In this document: positions 1 through 5,333 of the stretch, piece after piece
How positions within the stretch are numbered: position 1 is the first letter of the stretch
How the letters are laid out: every line of letters starts with the position of its first letter
Source: Pseudofrankia asymbiotica
GTDB lineage: Bacteria > Actinomycetota > Actinomycetes > Frankiales > Frankiaceae
Assembly (NCBI RefSeq): GCF_001983105.1
Contig: NZ_MOMC01000021.1
Location: 84,069-89,759 of the forward strand
Length of the DNA: 5,691 bases
Direction: 5' to 3'
The notes under the pieces: generated by a model
Seen by the model: only the letters and a program-made list of their open reading frames with translations
What the model was told of the DNA's origin: nothing
Databases searched by the model: none
Made by a program: the position numbers and the translations under genes

Positions 1-107
1 CCGCGCAGAACGGGCAGGAGCTGGCCGCCCTGCAGGTGCATGGTGAAGGTCTTGTCGACGCCGGTGACGGCGAGGATCGGCGGGGCTGCCACCGTTGGAA
101 CAGCCAT
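1..107 (-). CDS. phnL: PhnL, ATPase-like subunit of C-P lyase (N-terminal part, cut by window edge)
   Basis: Only the first 35 codons are present; the gene runs off the left edge. The reading starts at ATG 107-105 and gives MAVPTVAAPP, then ILAVTGVDKTFTMHLQGG and QLLPVLR. The KTFT-x-H-x-QGG-x-x-LPVL pattern is characteristic of the PhnL N-terminus, which matches E. coli PhnL (KTFILHQQNG, then LPVL). The Walker and signature motifs lie outside the window. PhnL is an ABC-type ATPase-like protein that, with PhnG, H and I, takes part in displacing adenine from ATP by the phosphonate, and it associates with PhnK on the core complex. About 10 residues precede the conserved region, slightly more than in E. 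coli. The gene begins 7 nt after the phnK stop, with a purine-rich AGGGG on the minus strand as a modest ribosome binding site, so it is the sixth gene of the operon. Identity is confident; completeness cannot be judged. Confidence 0.9.
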   Translation of the reverse strand, partial: MAVPTVAAPPILAVTGVDKTFTMHLQGGQLLPVLR

Positions 108-114
108 GGTCGGA

Positions 115-894
115 TCACCCCTGGAGGATCGAGGAGACGAGGAGCTGGGTGTAGGCGGCCTGGGGATCGTCGAGCACCCGGTCGGTCAGGCCGGACTCGA
201 TGACCCGGCCGTCCTTCATCACCAGGGTTCGGTGCGAGATGAGCCGGGCCACCGCCAGGTCGTGCGTCACGATGATCACGGCCAGGCCGAGCTCCGCCAC
301 GAGCGAGCGGATCAGGTCGAGCAGGCGCGCCTGCACCGACACGTCGAGGCCACTGGTCGGCTCGTCCATGAACACCAGGCGCGGCGAGACCACCAGGTTG
401 CGGGCGATCTGCAGGCGCTGGCGCATGCCGCCGGAGAAGGTGACGGGAGCGTCGTCGATGCGGTCGACGGGGATCTCCACCCGCCGCAGCCACTCCGCCG
501 CGGCGGCGCGGATGCGGCCGTAGTGGCGCCAGCCTGTCGCCATCAGGGGCTCGCCCACGTTGCCGCCCGCGCTCACGTGCATGCGCAGCCCGTCGGCCGG
601 ATCCTGGTGGACGAAGCCCCACTCGGTGCGCCACAGCCGGCGCACCGCGCTCTCGCCGATCTCGGACAGGTCCGCCGCCTCGCCGTCGGCGGCGCGGTAA
701 CGGATGCTGCCCTCGGTCAGGCTGAGGCGCTGGGAGAGCGTGCCGAGCAGCGTCGACTTCCCCGAGCCCGACTCGCCGACCACGGCGATCACCTCACCGG
801 GCCACAGGTCGAGATCCACGCCTCGGCAGCCCCAGCGGTCGCCGTAGCGGTGGCCCGCGTCGCGGACCTGCAGCAGGGGTCGCGCGCCGCTCAT
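115..894 (-). CDS. phnK: PhnK, ABC-type ATPase of the C-P lyase complex
   Basis: 259 aa, close to the E. coli length (about 252). All ABC nucleotide-binding motifs are intact: Walker A GESGSGKST at residues 40-48, Q-loop HQDP with Gln97, signature FSGGMRQR at 153-160, Walker B LVFMDE at 173-178, D-loop SGLD at 181-184 and the switch His211 (THD). There are no membrane segments. In E. coli, PhnK docks as a dimer on PhnJ of the core complex and its ATPase activity is needed for phosphonate use; it is not a classical importer ATPase despite the oligopeptide-transporter-like sequence. The start ATG (894-892) overlaps the phnJ stop by 4 bp (ATGA), with GAGGT about 7 nt upstream on the minus strand. 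It is followed 7 nt later by phnL. PhnK is preferred over an Opp/Dpp transporter ATPase because of its place between phnJ and phnL, its length, and the tight coupling; sequence motifs alone would not exclude the transporter reading. Confidence 0.95.
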   Translation of the reverse strand: MSGARPLLQVRDAGHRYGDRWGCRGVDLDLWPGEVIAVVGESGSGKSTLLGTLSQRLSLTEGSIRYRAADGEAADLSEIGESAVRRLWRTEWGFVHQDPADGLRMHVSAGGNVGEPLMATGWRHYGRIRAAAAEWLRRVEIPVDRIDDAPVTFSGGMRQRLQIARNLVVSPRLVFMDEPTSGLDVSVQARLLDLIRSLVAELGLAVIIVTHDLAVARLISHRTLVMKDGRVIESGLTDRVLDDPQAAYTQLLVSSILQG

Positions 895-1811
895 GCGGTC
901 ACCTCAACGGTGTCGACGGCATCGGCGGTGGCGGTGTTAGCGGTGGCGGTGTTGGCGGTGGCGGTGTTGGTGTCGCTGTTGGCGGCGCGCTCGCAGTGGT
1001 CGGTGTCGGAGCAGACGAACATCGATCCACCCACGTCGTCGGTGATGACCTCGTCGAGGTAGACGCCGACCGAGCCGCAGATCGCGCAGGGGTCGTCGAA
1101 GCGCTGCGGTTCGAAGGGGTGGTCCTCGAACCCGAGGCTCTCGACGTCGGTGTACGGCGGCACGGCGTAGATGCGCTTCTCGCGCCCGGCGCCGAACAGC
1201 TGCAACGCCGGGTTGCGGTGCATCTTCGGGTTGTCGAAGCTGGGGATCGGCGACGGCGCCATGAGGTAGCGGCCCGCGACCATGACCGGGTAGTCGTACG
1301 TGGTCGCGACGTGGCCGTACCTGGCGATGTCCTCGTACAGCTTGACGTACATGAGCCCGTAGTCCGCCAGCGCGTGCAGGCGGCGGGTCTCGGTCTCGCG
1401 TGGTTCCAGGAACCGCAGCGGCTCGGGGCCTGGCACCTGGTAGACGATCGTCTGCCCCTCGGCCAGCGGCGTCTCGGGGATGCGGTGACGGGTCTGGATG
1501 ATGCTCGCCTCGCCGGTGCGCGTCGTCGTGCGCACCCCGGCGACGGCGGCGAAGAAGGAGCGGATCGACACGGCGTTGGTGGTGTCGTCGGCGCCCTGGT
1601 CGATGACCTTGAGGACGTCGTCCGGCCCGATGATCGCGGCGGTCACCTGGACGCCGCCGGTGCCCCAGCCGCGCGGCATCGGCACCTCGCGCGAGGCGAA
1701 CGGCACCTGGAAACCGGGGACCGCGACGGCCTTGAGCAACGCCCGGCGGATCATCCTCTTCGTCTGCTCGTCGAGGTAGCCGATGTTGTAACCGCTGGGT
1801 CCCTCGCTCAT
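891..1811 (-). CDS. phnJ: PhnJ, radical-SAM carbon-phosphorus lyase
   Basis: 306 aa catalytic subunit that cleaves the C-P bond of ribose-1-phosphonate-5-phosphate, giving a cyclic ribose phosphate and the alkane (established for E. coli). The four conserved cysteines Cys242, Cys245, Cys267 and Cys273 have the spacing CX2CX21CX5C, identical to E. coli 241/244/266/272; three of them hold the 4Fe-4S cluster in this non-canonical radical-SAM enzyme and one takes part in catalysis. Gly33 (VPGFQVPF) corresponds to E. coli Gly32, proposed as the glycyl radical site. Other strongly conserved stretches are LDEQTKRMIRRA (13-24), IDQGADDTTNAVSIR (70-84), RFLEPRETETR (133-143) and LQLFGAGREKRIYAVPP (203-219). 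The protein is about 25 residues longer than E. coli PhnJ because of a Thr/Ala/Asn-rich tail (residues 279-306) carrying three NTATA repeats after the last cysteine. The ATG overlaps the phnI stop by 4 bp and has GGAGG 7 nt upstream (1819-1823). It is essential to the operon function and very confidently assigned. Confidence 0.98.
   Translation of the reverse strand: MSEGPSGYNIGYLDEQTKRMIRRALLKAVAVPGFQVPFASREVPMPRGWGTGGVQVTAAIIGPDDVLKVIDQGADDTTNAVSIRSFFAAVAGVRTTTRTGEASIIQTRHRIPETPLAEGQTIVYQVPGPEPLRFLEPRETETRRLHALADYGLMYVKLYEDIARYGHVATTYDYPVMVAGRYLMAPSPIPSFDNPKMHRNPALQLFGAGREKRIYAVPPYTDVESLGFEDHPFEPQRFDDPCAICGSVGVYLDEVITDDVGGSMFVCSDTDHCERAANSDTNTATANTATANTATADAVDTVEVTA
925..969 (-). repeat. 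15-bp tandem repeat (3 copies) in the 3' end of phnJ
   Basis: Three consecutive 15-bp units at 925-939, 940-954 and 955-969, identical except for one base at the end of the first (plus-strand unit GCGGTGGCGGTGTTG). The following bases to about 981 look like a decayed fourth unit. The unit length is a multiple of three, so copy-number change keeps the frame; on the coding strand each unit reads NTATA, PhnJ residues 282-296. This lies beyond the iron-sulfur cysteines in the extra C-terminal tail, so it probably arose by replication slippage under weak constraint. Confidence 0.9.
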
Positions 1812-2917
1812 GCGGATGCCTCCGTGAGGGTGCGCTCGCGGAACTCGGCCTGGAGGCGGCGGACGAGCCCGAGCTCGGCCTGGAAGTCGACGTAGTGCGG
1901 CAGCTTCAGGTGCTCCACGAAGCCGGTGGCCTGCACGTTGTCGCTGTGGCTGATCACGAACTCCTCGTCCTGCGCCGGGGCGACGACGCGCTCGCCGAAC
2001 TCGCCGGCGCGCAGCGATCGGTCGACCAGCGACATTGACATCGCCTTGCGCTCACCACGGCCGAAGGCCAGCCCATAACCGCGGGTGAACCGCGCGGGGG
2101 TGTCGGTGTCGCCCTGAAACTGGTTGATCATCTGGCACTCGGTGACCTCGACGCGGCCGAGAGGGACCGCGAACCCGAGCTCGGGTGCCTCGAACTCGAC
2201 CTCGACCTCGCCCACGCGGATCTCGCCCGCGAACGGGTGGGTGCTCCCGAAGCCGCGTTGCGTCGAGTAGCCCAAGGCCAGCAGGAAGCCCTCGTCGGCG
2301 CGGGCGAGCGCCTGCAGCCGCCCGGCGCGGCTCATCGGGAAGACCGGGGGCTCCCGGGTGAGGTCGGCGGGCTCCGAGTCGTCGGCGCCGGGGACGTGGT
2401 CGGGCTCGATGAGCGCGCCCGCGCCGAGCAGGTCGGCCACCCGCGGCGTCTCCAGTCCCGGGCTGGCCGCCGGCCCGGCTCCCGGGCCAGCCCCCGGGTC
2501 GATCCGCGGGCCTCCGGTGTCGCGGTCGGTGAACAGCCGGTGGGTGTAGTCGAAGGTGGCGCCGAGCTGCTGGCCGCCGGGCAGGTCCTTGAAGGCCGCC
2601 GAGACGCGGCGCTGCGGGGGCAGCCCGGCGGTGTTCACCGGCAGCGTGTAGCCGAAGCGCGGCAGGGTGGTGCGGTACGAACGCACCAGCGTGACGGCCT
2701 CCAGCACGTCGCCCTGCGCCTGCAGGATGGCGCGCGCCGCCAGCTCGGGGTCGTACAGCGACCCCTCCGTCATGACGCGCGAGACCAGGACTCCGAGCTG
2801 ACCGGCGACGGCGGCCCGCTCGATGCGCGCGAGACCCACGTCCCCGCGCCCCTGCTTGGCGAGCAGGGCGTGTGCGTTGGCGATGGCGCGCTCCCCGCCC
2901 TTGACCGCGACGTACAT
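1808..2917 (-). CDS. phnI: PhnI, nucleosidase-type subunit of C-P lyase
   Basis: 369 aa (E. coli 354). PhnI is the subunit that, with PhnG, H and L, replaces the adenine of ATP by the phosphonate to give ribose-1-phosphonate-5-triphosphate. The true start is ATG 2917-2915, giving the family hallmark MYVAVKGGERAI; the same frame stays open upstream across phnH but that part is antisense-free shadow of phnH. A GGAGG (2927-2931) lies 9 nt before this ATG. Conserved blocks include LVRSYRTTLPR (77-87), PGGQQLGATFDYTHRL (113-128), LLALGYSTQRGFGSTHPFAGEIR (212-234, with a few changes from E. coli), TRGYGLAFGRGERKAM (278-293) and the C-terminal HLKLPHYVDFQAEL (336-349). His336 and His341 match E. coli His328/His333, which bind zinc near the PhnJ active site. 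Residues about 133-190 form a variable linker, here Gly/Pro/Ala-rich (PGAGPGAGPAASPG at 141-154). It follows phnH by 4 nt and overlaps phnJ by 4 bp. Confidence 0.97.
   Translation of the reverse strand: MYVAVKGGERAIANAHALLAKQGRGDVGLARIERAAVAGQLGVLVSRVMTEGSLYDPELAARAILQAQGDVLEAVTLVRSYRTTLPRFGYTLPVNTAGLPPQRRVSAAFKDLPGGQQLGATFDYTHRLFTDRDTGGPRIDPGAGPGAGPAASPGLETPRVADLLGAGALIEPDHVPGADDSEPADLTREPPVFPMSRAGRLQALARADEGFLLALGYSTQRGFGSTHPFAGEIRVGEVEVEFEAPELGFAVPLGRVEVTECQMINQFQGDTDTPARFTRGYGLAFGRGERKAMSMSLVDRSLRAGEFGERVVAPAQDEEFVISHSDNVQATGFVEHLKLPHYVDFQAELGLVRRLQAEFRERTLTEASA
2460..2493. repeat. 9-bp inverted repeat inside phnI linker region
   Basis: GGGCTGGCC at 2460-2468 and its exact complement GGCCAGCCC at 2485-2493 flank a 16-nt GC-rich loop; a further GGG/CCC pair could form outside with a 2-nt bulge. 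It lies in the DNA for the Gly/Pro/Ala-rich linker of PhnI, where the DNA is nearly pure G and C, so chance symmetry is likely. It could still form a stable hairpin in the operon mRNA. Confidence 0.5.
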
Positions 2918-2921
2918 CGGC

Positions 2922-3659
2922 TCAGACCTCCAGTTCGGCGTCGGTCTCGGCGGTGTTGGTGCCGGCGTTGCCAGTCCCGGCGGTCCCGGCGGCGTCGGCG
3001 GTGCCGGTACCCACGGCGGTGAGGCGGGTGGTGCGGGGCAGAGCGGCGACCGCGCCCGAGCCCACCAGCAGCAGGTCGACGCCGCGCGGGAAGAGCTCGG
3101 CGTTACGGCGCCACGCGTCGGCGAAGCCGGCCGTGGCCCAGGGAGCCGCCAGCGTCGCGACGCCGTCGACGCCGGGCCCCCGCGCGGTGAACCGGGCCGG
3201 ACCCGCGCAGCCGCGGACGTCGAGCACGACCGTGGCCGACAGGTGAGGCGCCTCATCCGTGCCGAGCGCCAGCGACGCGAGCGGCGGCAACGCGTCCGGG
3301 CCGGTGATGACGAAGCCGGCCGAGGCCGGGTCGTCGGTGCGCCGCGCGCCGGTGTGGAACGCGAGCCAGGCCGCGGCCTCGGCGTCGCGGCCGAGGCCAC
3401 CGCCGAGCCAGACGGCGCAGTCCTCGTCGAGCAGGGCCAGCGCGACGGCGGCGAGGCCCTGGCCGAGGGCGGCGGGCGGCTCGGCGGGCCCGGCCAGCGG
3501 GTAGGAGCGGGTGGGGTGGGCGAGGGCGTCGAGCACGGCGCGGAAGGCGCGCTGCGCGTCGCGCGTGGGGTCGGCGAAGCCGGGCGCGGGAATCACGGGC
3601 ACCGCGACCGCGGGCACAGGCGACGTGGGCGCGGGCACGAAGCCCGCCGCGGGGGTCAT
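2922..3659 (-). CDS. phnH: PhnH, structural subunit of the C-P lyase core complex
   Basis: 245 aa (E. coli 194). PhnH is a non-catalytic subunit, related to PLP-fold proteins but without the cofactor lysine function, that binds the outside of the PhnG-I-J complex and is needed for phosphonate breakdown. Recognisable family features are TRDAQRAFRAVLDALAHP (32-49), corresponding to E. coli QDAQHSFRRLLKAMSEP, the segment DEDCAVWL (78-85), FHTGA (101-105), and the C-terminal ELFPRGVDLLLV plus ALPRTTRL (188-213), matching E. coli HPFPLGIDLILT and AIPRTTHV. The family ends shortly after that point; here some 30 extra residues of Gly/Thr/Ala/Asn-rich sequence (216-245) follow. The N-terminus also has a Pro/Ala/Val-rich extension of about 20 residues. 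The ATG overlaps the phnG stop by 4 bp, with GGGAG about 6 nt upstream. The next gene, phnI, starts 4 nt after the stop. Confidence 0.94.
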   Translation of the reverse strand: MTPAAGFVPAPTSPVPAVAVPVIPAPGFADPTRDAQRAFRAVLDALAHPTRSYPLAGPAEPPAALGQGLAAVALALLDEDCAVWLGGGLGRDAEAAAWLAFHTGARRTDDPASAGFVITGPDALPPLASLALGTDEAPHLSATVVLDVRGCAGPARFTARGPGVDGVATLAAPWATAGFADAWRRNAELFPRGVDLLLVGSGAVAALPRTTRLTAVGTGTADAAGTAGTGNAGTNTAETDAELEV

Positions 3660-4177
3660 TCGTGCTCCCGGGCGACGGAGAAGAAGTCGACGAGCGTGCT
3701 GCGCGCCTCGGCGTCGCGGATGCCGTCACGTTCGGCGTGTGCCTGCTCGAGCGGCGCGATGACCTCCGCCAGGACGCGCTCGCGCTGCCCCGGGTCGGCC
3801 AGCAGGCCGTCGAAGATGGCCGCGAGCCGGGCATGCTCGAGGTCGGTGCCGAGTACGTAGGAGGTGCCGACGGCGTCGGCGGCCAGCGGCTCACCGTGCA
3901 GGCGCACGGCGGCGCGGGTGACGGTGGCCTCCCCCAGGTTGAAGCGCGCTCCGCCGCCGTCGATGCGCGCCCGCACCATCACAAGTCCCGCCTCGGGGCC
4001 GCGGACCGCCTGCACGGCTGGCTTCGGCGCCCAGCCCCGCCAGGTCGCGTCGAGGACGGCCGTGCTGGCAGTGGCGAGTGTCCGCATCCACCGTTGCCGG
4101 GCGGCCACGTCCTCGCGGGGGGTCTCGGTCGGGAGCGTCCGTGGAGTCAGCGTCTGTGGAGACACGTCAGGTGTCAC
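3656..4177 (-). CDS. phnG: PhnG, structural subunit of the C-P lyase core complex
   Basis: 173 aa with a GTG start at 4177-4175 (E. coli 150). This start is chosen because GGAGG (4183-4187) lies 5 nt before it; a TTG at 4192 in the same frame would overlap the operator-like palindrome and lacks a ribosome binding site. PhnG pairs with PhnI in the core complex and supports the ATP-phosphonate condensation; no catalytic residues are known in it. Family features seen are ARQRWMRTLA (26-35; E. coli TRQHWMSVLA), RGPEAGLVMVRARIDG (59-74), the block FNLGEATVTRAAVRL (79-93; E. coli FFAGDATLTRAAVRL), SYVLGTD (106-112) and the terminal VDFFSVAR (163-170; E. coli VDFFTMVR). About 18 extra residues at the N-terminus are rich in Thr and Pro and resemble the low-complexity additions on PhnH. 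It is the first gene of the operon, divergent from phnF. Confidence 0.93.
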   Translation of the reverse strand: MTPDVSPQTLTPRTLPTETPREDVAARQRWMRTLATASTAVLDATWRGWAPKPAVQAVRGPEAGLVMVRARIDGGGARFNLGEATVTRAAVRLHGEPLAADAVGTSYVLGTDLEHARLAAIFDGLLADPGQRERVLAEVIAPLEQAHAERDGIRDAEARSTLVDFFSVAREHE

Positions 4178-4182
4178 AGCAT

Positions 4183-4187
4183 CCTCC
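4183..4187 (-). promoter_or_regulatory. Ribosome binding site deciding the phnG start
   Basis: GGAGG on the minus strand, 5 nt before the GTG at 4177-4175. It supports GTG over the upstream TTG (4192). An ATG in another frame lies directly after it (ATG CTG TGA) but ends after two codons. Confidence 0.6.
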
Positions 4188-4191
4188 GTCA

Positions 4192-4215
4192 AGTTGTCCA
4201 GCTATCTAGACAACT
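4192..4215. promoter_or_regulatory. Candidate PhnF operator 1 (24-bp imperfect palindrome before phnG)
   Basis: The 7-bp arms AGTTGTC (4192-4198) and GACAACT (4209-4215) are exact complements around a 10-bp centre; over the full 24 bp, 10 of 12 pairs match. The right half contains CTAGACAA, close to the half-site of known HutC-subfamily operators (the DasR site has GGTCTAGACC as its core, and the mycobacterial PhnF site is of a GTATAGAC type). It sits 15 nt upstream of the phnG start, just before the ribosome binding site. A weak TACGGT on the minus strand (4223-4218) could serve as a -10 element, which would put the transcription start inside the palindrome, but no -35 is clear. Repression by PhnF released by a phosphonate or phosphate-related ligand is inferred. 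Confidence 0.6.
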
Positions 4216-4250
4216 CGACCGTACCCCACCACAGGACATTGGCGCTACGG

Positions 4251-4276
4251 CGGACAAGTAGCGATCTGTCCGACAG
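4251..4276. promoter_or_regulatory. Candidate PhnF operator 2 (inverted repeats before phnF)
   Basis: CGGACA (4251-4256) and TGTCCG (4267-4272) are complementary arms around a 10-bp centre, the same spacing as in the palindrome at 4192-4215; centres of the two are 58 bp apart. Overlapping it, CTGTC-C-GACAG (4266-4276) is a second, tighter palindrome. Both palindromic sites in this intergenic region share AGCNATCT near the centre followed by a GACA. This position suits autoregulation of phnF or cooperative binding with the first site. The arms differ from those of the first site, so it may instead be chance symmetry. Confidence 0.35.
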
Positions 4277-4283
4277 GAGGTGA
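4275..4283 (+). promoter_or_regulatory. Orphan strong Shine-Dalgarno-like sequence before phnF
   Basis: AGGAGGTGA is a near-perfect complement to the 16S rRNA 3' end, but no ATG, GTG or TTG follows at the usual 4-12 nt, and the TGA within it closes the phnF frame. The phnF GTG lies 24 nt downstream. It overlaps the end of the palindrome at 4266-4276. It may be a standby site, a relic of an earlier start, or chance in G-rich DNA. Confidence 0.3.
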
Positions 4284-4307
4284 ACGGCCGGGGAACGAGG
4301 CGGTGGA

Positions 4308-5084
4308 GTGGGTAGAGTTCCGAAGGTCATGACGGCACAGAGCAGGTCGCCCAGCGGATATGCCACCTGGCGGCTCATCGCCGAGGAGCTGCGCCGGGAG
4401 ATCGTCGGCGGCGCGCGGGCACCGGGCGCGAAGCTCCCGCCCGAGGCCGAGCTCGCCGAGCGCTTCGGCGTCCACCGCAACACCGTGCGCCAGGCCGTGT
4501 CCGCGCTGGCCGCCGAGCACCTCGTCGTCTCCCGCCGCGGCAGCGGCACCTACGTCGCCGAGCACACGGTGCTGGTGCACCGCATCGGCGCCCGCACCCG
4601 GCTCAGCGACAGCCTGGGCAGCCGCGGCGACGCCTCGCGCCGGCTGCTCGCGTCAGCGGTCGAGCCGGAGCCACCCGCCGAGGTCACCGAGCGGCTCTCC
4701 CTCGGGGGCGGCGCGGGCCTGCGACTCGAGACCGCGTCGTCCGTCGACGGCCTCCCCATCTCACGCGGCACACACTGGTTCGCGGCCGACCGCGTGCCGG
4801 GGCTCGCGGAGCGCTTCAGCGATACCGGGTCGATAACCGCGGCGCTGCGGGCTGTCGGGATCGACGACTACGTGCGAGCGGCGACGACGGTCGGCGCGCG
4901 GCACGCCACGGTGGCCGAGGCGGCCGACCTGTCACTGACGGCCGGTTCGGTCGTGCTCGTCACCCGGTCCCTCGACACGCTGATGGACGGCACGCCGCTG
5001 CAGCTCGGCATCACCCGGTTCGTCGCCGCCCGCGTCGAACTCGACGTCGGCCACCCGGATCTCGAACTGGACGGCCCGGCGTAG
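4308..5084 (+). CDS. phnF: PhnF-type GntR/HutC-family transcriptional repressor
   Basis: 258 aa (E. coli PhnF 241). The N-terminal winged helix-turn-helix of the GntR family covers about residues 17-84: YATWRLIAEELRREI, then LPPEAELAERFGVHRNTVRQAV (43-64, the recognition helix region) and the wing RRGSGTYVAE. Residues about 95-250 match the UTRA ligand domain of the HutC subfamily, with conserved features such as LRLETASSVDGLPIS (138-152), the TRSLDTLMDGTPLQ segment (219-232) and ITRFVAARVEL near the end. In this context the regulator should repress the divergent phn operon and possibly itself, sensing a phosphonate- or phosphate-related ligand; this is inference. The GTG at 4308 has GAGG 7 nt upstream (4297-4300); an in-frame ATG at 4329 (giving MTAQSRSPSGYATW) is an equally possible start, perhaps leaderless behind TAGAGT at 4313-4318. 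An in-frame TGA at 4281-4283 closes the frame upstream. DasR-like sugar regulators are the alternative reading. Confidence 0.9.
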   Translation: MGRVPKVMTAQSRSPSGYATWRLIAEELRREIVGGARAPGAKLPPEAELAERFGVHRNTVRQAVSALAAEHLVVSRRGSGTYVAEHTVLVHRIGARTRLSDSLGSRGDASRRLLASAVEPEPPAEVTERLSLGGGAGLRLETASSVDGLPISRGTHWFAADRVPGLAERFSDTGSITAALRAVGIDDYVRAATTVGARHATVAEAADLSLTAGSVVLVTRSLDTLMDGTPLQLGITRFVAARVELDVGHPDLELDGPA

Positions 5085-5092
5085 TCCAGCCC

Positions 5093-5104
5093 AGGGCATG
5101 CCCT
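5093..5104. repeat. 12-bp perfect palindrome just after phnF
   Basis: AGGGCATGCCCT begins 8 bp after the phnF stop. With no loop it is more likely a protein-binding or chance palindrome than a terminator stem, though it lies where a phnF terminator would be expected. A further 12-bp palindrome, CGAGGCGCCTCG, follows at 5122-5133, whose left half could instead pair with CGCCTCG at 5145-5151. Confidence 0.45.
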
Positions 5105-5155
5105 ACCCCCGCGCCCGCCGGCGAGGCGCCTCGGCCGACTTCGTCGCCTCGGCGA

Positions 5156-5169
5156 GGTGCGGCCGCACC
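5156..5169. repeat. 14-bp perfect palindrome
   Basis: GGTGCGGCCGCACC reads identically on both strands over 14 bp; the next pair outward (A/G) does not match. Its role is unknown; a dimeric regulator site or chance in GC-rich DNA are both possible. Confidence 0.45.
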
Positions 5170-5210
5170 GTAGGCGATCGTTCACCTGTTCCCGCCATGG
5201 CACGCCTCGC

Positions 5211-5251
5211 GCGGCCTGCGATGGTCGCAGGCTGCGACCATCGCAGGCTGC
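5211..5251. terminator. Long hairpin with 18-bp stem, possible U-less terminator
   Basis: The arms CCTGCGATGGTCGC (5215-5228) and GCGACCATCGCAGG (5234-5247) are perfectly complementary over 14 bp around the 5-nt loop AGGCT. Pairing extends outward by G-C, one G-U, C-G and G-C to an 18-bp stem. Each arm also contains its own palindrome of the form CTGCGA-NNN-TCGCAG (5216-5230 and 5232-5246), so two small hairpins could replace the large one. No T-run follows on either strand. Hairpin terminators without a U-tract are reported in actinomycetes, and the site lies between two plus-strand genes, so a bidirectional or phnF terminator is the simplest guess; a REP-like element or operator is also possible. 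The structure is certain, the function is not. Confidence 0.45.
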
Positions 5252-5333
5252 TCCGGAGTATCCGATGCGCTACCAAAACAGCCGACGCAACGGCGAGCCG
5301 TGCCGATTCGGGGGGTGCACCACCCGAACCAGA

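Noticed and set aside
115..894. Reading phnK as an oligopeptide/dipeptide importer ATPase
   Set aside because: The motifs would fit, but the overlap with phnJ, the adjacent phnL and the length identify PhnK.
40..1062. Long open frame on the plus strand opposite phnK and the phnJ tail
   Set aside because: It is the antisense shadow of phnK, with compositionally biased Ala/Val/Arg/His sequence and no recognisable domain, as expected in GC-rich coding DNA.
2918..3400. Extension of the phnI frame upstream of MYVAVKGG
   Set aside because: The extra 161 residues are Arg/Pro/Ala/Ser-rich, lie in the +1 frame of phnH and precede the conserved PhnI N-terminus, which has its own ribosome binding site.
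2823..3860. 345-codon open frame on the plus strand opposite phnH
   Set aside because: The Gly/Arg/Ala-rich translation has no family resemblance and runs antisense to phnH and parts of phnG and phnI, which are clearly recognised.
4178..4192. TTG start at 4192 for phnG
   Set aside because: No ribosome binding site precedes it and it overlaps the operator-like palindrome; GTG at 4177 has GGAGG at 5 nt.
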